Source: Streptomyces sp. LaPpAH-108 (GTDB taxonomy: Bacteria > Actinomycetota > Actinomycetes > Streptomycetales > Streptomycetaceae). Taken from it: 64,000 bases of DNA. Position 1 is the first letter of the stretch. Each line of letters opens with the position of its first letter. The stretch covers positions 164,192 to 228,191 of the forward strand of contig NZ_KB891998.1 in assembly GCF_000373625.1 (NCBI RefSeq), in the 5' to 3' direction. The translations under genes and the position numbers were made by a program. Below the pieces are notes generated by a model that had not been told where the DNA came from, did not search any database, and worked only from the letters and a program-made list of their open reading frames with translations. Positions 58,438-64,000 of this stretch are shown here, piece after piece.

Positions 58438-59190
58438 ATGGACACTGTGCACATCACGCGGGTCGCGGAGGCCCGGTGGGAGGCCGTCGACGAGGGCCGG
58501 ATCATCGGCCAGGGCGATCTCTCGCACCGGCCCGACGGGCGGCTCTTCGTCAGCGTCGACGTATGGCAGGACGCGGTCTTCGACCGCCTCGCCACCGCGA
58601 TGCTGGCCGATCTCACCGCTCCGCTGCACACCCTGGTCGGCTCGGACGACCAGGAGTTGAAGGCGAAGTGGGAGCGGCTGGGCTTCACCCTCGGACGCCG
58701 TGAGCGGGAGTATGTGCTGCCCACCGCGCCGGTCCACGCGCCCCGGCTCCCGGAGGGTGTGACCATCCTCCCCGCGGGCGAGGCGGACGAAGCCCCGCTG
58801 CGCGCGCTGGACCGCGCGATCCGCGAGGAGGTCGAAGCCACCGTCGGCTGGCGCACCATGCCCGCCGAGGTGCTGCCGCGCCCGGCCGGGGACACCCTGG
58901 TGGACCCGTCGAAGTACGCGGTGGCGGTGCGCGACGGCGCGTACGCCGGTCTGATCCGGGTCGTACCGGTGCGCAGCAGGGCCAGGATCGGCCTGCTCGC
59001 CGTACGGGCCGGTCAGCGTCGGCACGGCATCGGCCGCGCCCTGCTCGCCCACGCGCTGGGCGCGCTGCACCGAGGCGGGATCGACTCCGCCTGGGCCGAG
59101 GTGGACGAGGCCAACACGGCGGCGATCACCCTGGCCGAGGGCTTCGGCGCCCGGCGGTCGGGCGGCTACCTGGAGCTGGTACGCCCCTGA
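58438..59190 (+). CDS. GNAT acetyltransferase
   Basis: The 250-residue protein begins MDTVHITRVAEARWEAVDEG. The N-terminal half is a degenerate GNAT-like domain (WERLGFTLGRREREYVLP) and the C-terminal half is an active-looking GNAT domain (about 125-250; VRAGQRRHGIGRALLAHAL, ANTAAITLAEGFGARRSGGY). The substrate is unknown. It lies 50 bp before infA on the same strand. Confidence 0.83.
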   Translation: MDTVHITRVAEARWEAVDEGRIIGQGDLSHRPDGRLFVSVDVWQDAVFDRLATAMLADLTAPLHTLVGSDDQELKAKWERLGFTLGRREREYVLPTAPVHAPRLPEGVTILPAGEADEAPLRALDRAIREEVEATVGWRTMPAEVLPRPAGDTLVDPSKYAVAVRDGAYAGLIRVVPVRSRARIGLLAVRAGQRRHGIGRALLAHALGALHRGGIDSAWAEVDEANTAAITLAEGFGARRSGGYLELVRP

Positions 59191-59240
59191 CCTCCGCACC
59201 CGGCAGAACAACAACCCCGACGATCGAGAAACGAGCGACC

Positions 59241-59465
59241 TTGGCAAGAACATCGAAGGGCCTGGAACTCGAAGGCACCGTCCTCGAATGCCTGCGCAAC
59301 GCCACCTTCAAGGTGGAGCTGCAGAACGGCCACCACGTGCTCGCGCACATCAGCGGGAAGATCCGGAAGAACTACATCCGCATCCTCCCGTACGACCGCG
59401 TCCTCGTGGAACTCAGCCCGTACGACCTGACGCGCGGCCGGATTCTCTACCGCTACCGCAACTGA
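59241..59465 (+). CDS. infA: Translation initiation factor IF-1 (stand-alone copy)
   Basis: The TTG at 59241 gives 74 residues: MARTSKGLELEGTVLECL, FKVELQNGHHVLAHISGKIRKNY in outline, IRILPYDRVLVELSPYDLTRGRI in outline, a complete S1/OB fold of IF-1. IF-1 occupies the ribosomal A site during initiation. It lies outside the ribosomal-protein/rpmJ context usual for the housekeeping gene, so it is probably a paralogue. It is followed by a hairpin. Confidence 0.92.
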   Translation: MARTSKGLELEGTVLECLRNATFKVELQNGHHVLAHISGKIRKNYIRILPYDRVLVELSPYDLTRGRILYRYRN

Positions 59466-59471
59466 CCCGAA

Positions 59472-59507
59472 GGCAGCGCGCGCCCGGCCGAGTCCGGGCG
59501 CGCTGCC
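59472..59507 (+). terminator. Terminator after infA
   Basis: GGCAGCGCGC...CCGG and CCGGGCGCGCTGCC form a 14-bp stem with a 2-nt bulge and a 6-nt loop, followed by CTTTCT. It is 7 bp after the stop. Confidence 0.8.
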
Positions 59508-59524
59508 CTTTCTATGCTGACCCG

Positions 59525-60364
59525 ATGAGGCTTGAGGGAGTCGGGCTGCGGTACGGGTGGCGTGGACCCTGGGTCCTGCGTGACCTCCAACTGGATGTGC
59601 CCGCAGGAAAATTGATCCGGGTTCAGGGGGCCAACGGCTGCGGGAAGTCCACCCTGCTGCGCGTCGTCGCGGGAGCCGTACGGCCCGCCCGGGGACGCGT
59701 GGCCGGGCGGACCGGCCGTGCGGCCTATGTGCCGGAGCGGTTCCCGGCCACGCTGCCCTTCACCTCCCTCCAGTATCTGCGGCTCATGGGGCGGGCCCAC
59801 GGTCTGTCCGCGGCGGAGGCCGAGCGGCGCGGCACACACCTGCTGGAGCGCTTCGGCGCCGGACAGCACGCGGACCGGCCGCTCGCGCAGCTCTCCAAGG
59901 GGACCTGTCAGAAGGTGGCGGTGGCGCAGGCCCTGCTCGGTGAGCCCGCGCTGCTGGTGCTGGACGAGGCGTGGACGGGCCTGGACGCCCGGTCGCGCGG
60001 CGAGCTGGACGAGGCCGTCGAGCAGCGGGTGACCGAGGGCGCGACCGTCGTCTACGTCGACCACGCCCCTGCCCTGCTCACGGACCGCACCGATCTGCTG
60101 TGGACCGTCGGCGACGGCACGGTGACCGTGAACCGGCAGACCACCACTCCCCTGGTGTTGATCGAGTTCACAGGCGGCCCGGACGACCCGTCCGCGCTGC
60201 CGGGCGTGCACGCGGTGACCACCCTGGCCGACGGCACCGTACGGCTGCACACCGACGAGGACCACTCCGACGCCCTGCTGCGCGCGCTGCTCACCGCCGA
60301 GCCGGGCGGCGAGGGCGACGGCGGCGGCGTCCATGTCCGCCGGGTGAGCGGAGGCCGCCGGTGA
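59525..60364 (+). CDS. ABC transporter ATP-binding protein with atypical signature
   Basis: The 279-residue ATPase has Walker A QGANGCGKSTLLR, Walker B LLVLDEAWTGLD and switch H in YVDHAP. The signature is QLSKGTCQKV rather than LSGGQ. The C-terminal 70 residues (IEFTGGPDDPSALPGVHAVT) are a regulatory-type extension. It overlaps the permease gene (GTGA) and they form a two-gene transporter of unknown substrate. Confidence 0.87.
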   Translation: MRLEGVGLRYGWRGPWVLRDLQLDVPAGKLIRVQGANGCGKSTLLRVVAGAVRPARGRVAGRTGRAAYVPERFPATLPFTSLQYLRLMGRAHGLSAAEAERRGTHLLERFGAGQHADRPLAQLSKGTCQKVAVAQALLGEPALLVLDEAWTGLDARSRGELDEAVEQRVTEGATVVYVDHAPALLTDRTDLLWTVGDGTVTVNRQTTTPLVLIEFTGGPDDPSALPGVHAVTTLADGTVRLHTDEDHSDALLRALLTAEPGGEGDGGGVHVRRVSGGRR

Positions 60365-61026
60365 AGGCGCTCCTCCGCTACCAGACCGCCCTGCTCGTCC
60401 GCTCCCAGCGCTGGCTCCCGCCCGTCCTGCTCCACCTCGGGCTCCTGGCGATCTCCCTGGACAGCCGGTCCACGCTCGGCAGCCAGCTCGGCTGGAACGC
60501 CGCGGCGCTGGTGCCCGCCCTCGCCTGGCTCACCCGGGCCCTCCCGGCGGCGGAGCCGCCCGCCGCGCGGGCCTGCCTCGCGGCGGCCACCGGCCCCCGC
60601 CGTCCGCAGTACGCCGCGCTGGCCGTCACGTTCACGGTCGGCCTGCTGCTGGTGCTGCTCGGGGCGGGGGCCGCGCTGCTGACCTGTCCGGTGCCCCGGG
60701 GCACGGCGGGGGTGACGGTGCTCGGTGACGGGCTGGCCGTCGGGCTGGTCTGTCTGCTGGCGGGCAGCGCGCTCGGGGCGGTCTGCACCCCGGCGCTGGT
60801 GCGGACGACGGCGGGCGCGGCGGGGGCGCTGATCGTCGGCTCGGTGCTGCTGCTGGTGCTCTCCGGTTCCCCGGCGAACGCCGCCGTCCGCGCGGCCTAC
60901 GCCTCCGACGCGCGCTTCCCGGTGCTGCCCCTGCTGCTCGCGCTCCCCCTGGCGGTGGCCTGCTGGTGGATCTCCGCCTGGGCGGCGGGGCGTACCGCCG
61001 CCACGGCCGACCGGGAAGCGGGCTGA
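60361..61026 (+). CDS. ABC transporter permease
   Basis: The 221-residue membrane protein has six hydrophobic segments, starting MKALLRYQTALLVRSQRWLP and ending AVACWWISAWAAGRTAATAD. It has no substrate-binding motif. The GTG start overlaps the ATPase stop. It is the partner of the preceding ATPase by context. Confidence 0.82.
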   Translation: MKALLRYQTALLVRSQRWLPPVLLHLGLLAISLDSRSTLGSQLGWNAAALVPALAWLTRALPAAEPPAARACLAAATGPRRPQYAALAVTFTVGLLLVLLGAGAALLTCPVPRGTAGVTVLGDGLAVGLVCLLAGSALGAVCTPALVRTTAGAAGALIVGSVLLLVLSGSPANAAVRAAYASDARFPVLPLLLALPLAVACWWISAWAAGRTAATADREAG

Positions 61027-61090
61027 CGACGAAGGGCCGACGACGGACGGTGGACGGCCCCCGTCGCGAGGAGGCCGCCGCCGGAAACCC

Positions 61091-61627
61091 TCACCCCTCC
61101 ATCAGCCGCAGATGGTGCAGCAGCAGTAACGCCGCCGCCATGTTCGCCGCCGGGACCTCGCCCCGGGTGATCAGGTCCGGGACGATCTTCAGGGGTACCC
61201 ACTCGCGCCGGTCGGACTCGAAGTCGTCCACGGGTGGGCCGAGATATTCGCCCTGGTCGGACCAGTAGATGTGGTGCCGGGCGTCGGTGAGGCCGTTGGA
61301 CGGCTCGACGCTCATGAGGTGGTGCAGCGGGCCGGGGCGCCAGCCGGTCTCCTCCTCCAGTTCGCGGGCGGCGGCGACCGCGATGTCCTCGCCGTCCTCC
61401 ACGACACCGGCGGGCAGTTCCCAGCCCCAGCTGTCGGTGATGAAGCGGTGCCGCCACAGGAGCAGGACCTCGTTCGCCTCGTTGACCACCGTGGCGACGG
61501 CGACCGGCCGCAGCCGGATCATGAAGTGGTCGAGGTGCCGGCCGTCCGGCAGCTCCACATCCGCCAGGTTGACGCTGAACCAGCGGTTTGCGTACACAGT
61601 CTGCTCGTTCTGTTTCGTCCACTGCAC
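61091..61627 (-). CDS. Nudix hydrolase
   Basis: The 178-residue protein carries the complete Nudix box G-x5-E-x7-REUxEExGU as GVVEDGEDIAVAAARELEEE followed by TGW. The ending LITRGEVPAANMAAALLLLHHL resembles ADP-sugar or NUDT5-like members. The GTG at 61627 begins MQWTKQNEQTVYANRW. It hydrolyses a nucleoside diphosphate derivative whose identity is unknown. Confidence 0.88.
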   Translation of the reverse strand: MQWTKQNEQTVYANRWFSVNLADVELPDGRHLDHFMIRLRPVAVATVVNEANEVLLLWRHRFITDSWGWELPAGVVEDGEDIAVAAARELEEETGWRPGPLHHLMSVEPSNGLTDARHHIYWSDQGEYLGPPVDDFESDRREWVPLKIVPDLITRGEVPAANMAAALLLLHHLRLMEG

Positions 61628-61727
61628 GGTTCTGCCACCTTCCGCTGAGTAAGTGGCAATATCGCAGCAGGGAGAAGGACGGGCCTACCGTGCGCCCGGC
61701 CACTGCATCCGCACGCCCCGCCTGCTT

Positions 61728-63068
61728 CTACAGGGGCACGCGCAGCGCCCCGTCGATCAGTTCCGCCGCCTCCGCGGCCCCCGCCGAGCCGAACCGCACC
61801 AGATGTTCGCGCACCGCTCTCAGTCTCTCCCGCAACCGGCGCGACTCCATGCCACGCGCCTGCTCCGCCATCTCCACCGCGGTGGCCACCGCGTGATCGG
61901 CATCGCCCTGGCGCAGCTCGATCGTGCTGAGCATGGCGAGCCGATGCACACGGCCCCGGTCGTGCGCCGGGTTGTCGACGGCGGCGGCGGCATGCTCGCG
62001 CGCGGCGGCGAGTTCCCCGAGGCTGAGCAGCGCCTCGGCCACCTGGACGTTGACCAGACCGGGCTGGACGTACCCGGTCTCGTCCGGCTCATGACCCCGC
62101 TGGATGTGCTCGGCCGCGGTCTCCGCGCGCCGGATACAGGTCAACGCGCCCCCGCTGTCCCCGAGATGGGCGTACGCCTTGGCCTGCATCGCGTACAGGT
62201 CGGAGGCGAGCGCCGGGGTGATGTGCCGCCCCGCCGCCCGCAGCGCGGCCTCCGCGAAGGCCACCGCCTGCCGGAACTCCCGCATGTGCAAAGACTGGTT
62301 GACCAGCAGCGCTATGACGTACGCCCCGAACCCCCGGTCCCCGCTGGCCTTCGCGAGGCGCAGTGCCTGGTGGAAGTAGCGCTGGGCGAGTCCGTGGGCG
62401 TCGGAGTCGTAGGCGCAGATGCCCGCGACGGCCACCAACCCGCCGGTGGCGCGGTGGAGTTGGCGGCCGGTGGCGTCGGTGTAGCTGCCGCGAAGGAGCG
62501 GGACCGCCTCGGCGTTGAGGAAGCCGACGATGCGGGTGCGGGTCGCGATGCCGCCCGCCTTGCGGTACATCTGCTCGTAGTGGGCGCGGGCCGCGCGCAG
62601 GGTGTCCAGGTCGGTCTGGGTGACCCGGTGCCGTCCGCCGCGCGAGACGTCCGTGTCCTCGGGCGGGTTCTCCCACTCCCACACCGGCATCACGGCGGGG
62701 GTGCCGGTCACGGCGGGCGCCCCCAGGACGTGCGGGCGCTGCTGTTCGTCCGAGCGCCACAGCGCGGTGGCCCGCTCCACGAAGCCGGAGAGCGAACCGG
62801 CGTGCGCCACGGCCGCCTCGCCGGGCACCCCGAGCCCGATGTCGTCCAGGGTGACCGGCCGCCGCAGCCGCAGGGCCAGCACCTCGCAGATCAGGTCGGG
62901 CACCTGGCCGCGTGGCCGCTGGCCCTTCAACCACCGTGCCACGGCGGTGTGTTCGTACCGCAGTACGAGACCGCGACCGCGGCCCGCCTGGTTGACGCGC
63001 GCGGCGAGTCCGGCGTGCGAGACGCCCGCCTCGTCCAGGATCGCGTCGAGCAGAGTGTTGGGCTGCAT
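61728..63068 (-). CDS. NsdA-like regulator with TPR-type repeats
   Basis: The 446-residue protein has an N-terminal Xre-like region (about 1-70; LAARVNQAGRGRGLVLRYEHTAVARWLKG in outline) and a long helical tetratricopeptide-like region (about 155-430). The family (NsdA/NsdB in Streptomyces) negatively controls antibiotic production and sporulation. ATG 63068 was chosen from the family's MQPNTLLDAIL-like start. It lies about 100 bp before the Nudix gene on the same strand. Confidence 0.82.
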   Translation of the reverse strand: MQPNTLLDAILDEAGVSHAGLAARVNQAGRGRGLVLRYEHTAVARWLKGQRPRGQVPDLICEVLALRLRRPVTLDDIGLGVPGEAAVAHAGSLSGFVERATALWRSDEQQRPHVLGAPAVTGTPAVMPVWEWENPPEDTDVSRGGRHRVTQTDLDTLRAARAHYEQMYRKAGGIATRTRIVGFLNAEAVPLLRGSYTDATGRQLHRATGGLVAVAGICAYDSDAHGLAQRYFHQALRLAKASGDRGFGAYVIALLVNQSLHMREFRQAVAFAEAALRAAGRHITPALASDLYAMQAKAYAHLGDSGGALTCIRRAETAAEHIQRGHEPDETGYVQPGLVNVQVAEALLSLGELAAAREHAAAAVDNPAHDRGRVHRLAMLSTIELRQGDADHAVATAVEMAEQARGMESRRLRERLRAVREHLVRFGSAGAAEAAELIDGALRVPL

Positions 63069-63337
63069 GGCATCGCCCCCCGGGTGGCCTGGTGCCGTAA
63101 GCGTAGTGCGTTCGTCTTCACACGGGGTGTGAACGGAGTACGTCCACCCATGCGGTGTGCGCACTGTCGCCGGGTGGGGCGCAGCGGGTTCACTGGGTGC
63201 CTCGCGCGAGGCCGGCCGGGTCGCCCGCTCCCCCTCAAACAGCGGCGGCCCGGTCTTCTCGGCCCGCGCGAGGGCCGGGGCGCGGACCTGAGACCGGTTG
63301 CCGCGCGCCCGGCGAGACCGCCCCGAGGGGGCCGGAA

Positions 63338-63383
63338 ACGGCGGCGGCCGGTCGCGGGACTTCCCACGACCGGCCGCCGCCGT
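63338..63383 (-). terminator. Terminator after pheT
   Basis: Perfect 17-bp stem (63338-63354 and 63367-63383) with a 12-nt loop, 20 bp after the pheT stop. The rest of the 63069-63403 gap holds no gene that I can support and should contain the promoter of the NsdA-like gene. Confidence 0.88.
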
Positions 63384-63403
63384 CACATGTGCTCCGTGAA
63401 GGG

Positions 63404-64000
63404 TCAGCCCCGCAGGACCGCCCCCGTGCGCTCGCCCGCGAGGGCGACCGCGGCGTCGCGCGCGGCGGACGCCTCGTCCACGGTCAGCGTGCGGTCGGCG
63501 GCGCGGAAGCGCAGCGCGTACGCCAGCGACTTGCGGCCGTCGCCCAGCTGCTCGGCGTTCTCGTAGACGTCGAACAGCCGGATGGACTCCAGGAGTTCAC
63601 CCGCGCCGTCGCGCAGCGCCGCCTCGACCTCGGCGGCCGGTACGGGCTTGTCGACCACGAGGGCGACGTCCTGCGTGGCGACCGGGAAGGTGGAGATGCC
63701 GGGCGCCTGCGGGGTGTCGTCGCCGACCCGCTCCAGGGCGTCCAGGTCCAGCTCCATCGCGGAGGTGCGCTCGGGCAGGCCGAGGGCCTTGAGCACGCGC
63801 GGGTGCAGCTCGCCCGCGTGCCCGACGACGCGCTCGGTGCCGTCCTCGACGACCAGCAGCTCGGCGCAGCGGCCGGGGTGCCAGGGGCCGTACTGGCCCT
63901 TGCGGACGACGAGTTCGGCGCCCGCCTCACGGGCGACGGTCCGCGCGGCCTCGATCGCGTCGGCCCAGTCGGCCGGGCGGCCCTTGCCCCACCAGCCGGC
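63404..64000 (-). CDS. pheT: Phenylalanine-tRNA ligase beta subunit, C-terminal part
   Basis: The open frame runs out of the window at 64000. The visible 198 residues include PADWADAIEAARTVAREAGA, then GQYGPWHPGRCAELLV, VVGHAGELHPRVLKALG and the C-terminal anticodon-binding (FDX-ACB) domain: FPVATQDVALVVDKPVPAAE, LLESIRLFDVYENAEQLG and LRFRAADRTLTVDEASAARD. It pairs with pheS outside the window. Confidence 0.95.
   Translation of the reverse strand, partial: AGWWGKGRPADWADAIEAARTVAREAGAELVVRKGQYGPWHPGRCAELLVVEDGTERVVGHAGELHPRVLKALGLPERTSAMELDLDALERVGDDTPQAPGISTFPVATQDVALVVDKPVPAAEVEAALRDGAGELLESIRLFDVYENAEQLGDGRKSLAYALRFRAADRTLTVDEASAARDAAVALAGERTGAVLRG

Overview
The window is chromosomal DNA of a Streptomyces-type actinomycete. 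Evidence: very high GC with strong third-position G/C bias, frequent GTG/TTG starts, the sporulation protein SsgB, Tat and lipoprotein signals, an NsdA-like regulator, and a gene order that (from memory, not searched) follows the S. coelicolor core-chromosome segment from about SCO1540 to pheT (SCO1594).

Layout. 1-7.4 kb: a tRNA-Val(CAC), a PGPGW membrane protein, ssgB, a CGNR zinc-finger regulator, a 17-bp tandem repeat, two small membrane-protein genes, a DsbA-like protein, a double-GNAT protein, the folate genes pabB-pabC, then a tRNA cluster (Gly-GCC, Cys-GCA, three Val-GAC). 7.4-13.8 kb: zinc-ribbon proteins, a phosphotransferase, an SPFH/GYF protein and a membrane Ser/Thr kinase. 13.8-21.5 kb: an rRNA/tRNA methyltransferase and corrin/siroheme genes (cysG-type fusion, a BluB-CobT fusion with a very long Pro/Ala/Glu-rich N-terminus, cobL). 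22.5-26.4 kb: methionine importer metN-metI-metQ-metQ, preceded by a short Cys/Met-rich leader ORF. 26.7-34 kb: small membrane proteins, an ECF-like sigma factor, glpQ behind a PHO-box-like array, plsC, a TetR/MFS pair with a palindromic operator, and an aldo/keto reductase. 34-45.7 kb: arginine biosynthesis in two blocks, argG-argH and argC-J-B-D-R, each with a putative ARG box; between them, on the other strand, sits a flavin-based electron-transfer set (FNR-type membrane reductase, double FMN-binding protein, ApbE flavin transferase). 45.8-53.2 kb: AraC regulator, small genes, a degenerate histidine-phosphatase-fold protein, a MocR regulator and EamA transporter whose start codons overlap head to head, a GHL10 hydrolase and a 3-hydroxybutyryl-CoA dehydrogenase.

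53.1-57.3 kb is the accessory part. The last 85 bp of the dehydrogenase locus are repeated exactly 4,099 bp downstream, so the DNA between looks like a decayed integrated island. It has more A/T-ending codons than its surroundings. It carries a broken gene, a DUF732-like lipoprotein, and a tightly packed three-gene operon: a TIGR04255-family protein, a helix-turn-helix protein with a possible ParS/MbcA-like C-terminus, and an unrecognised protein with an HPCSLR motif. This operon is the best candidate here for an undescribed system (defence or toxin-antitoxin-like; inference only). No integrase is visible.

57.3-64 kb returns to core-like genes: a phosphotransferase with a frameshifted tail, a GNAT protein behind a 17-codon ORF, a stand-alone IF-1 (infA), a small ABC transporter, a Nudix hydrolase, an NsdA-like regulator and the 3' end of pheT.
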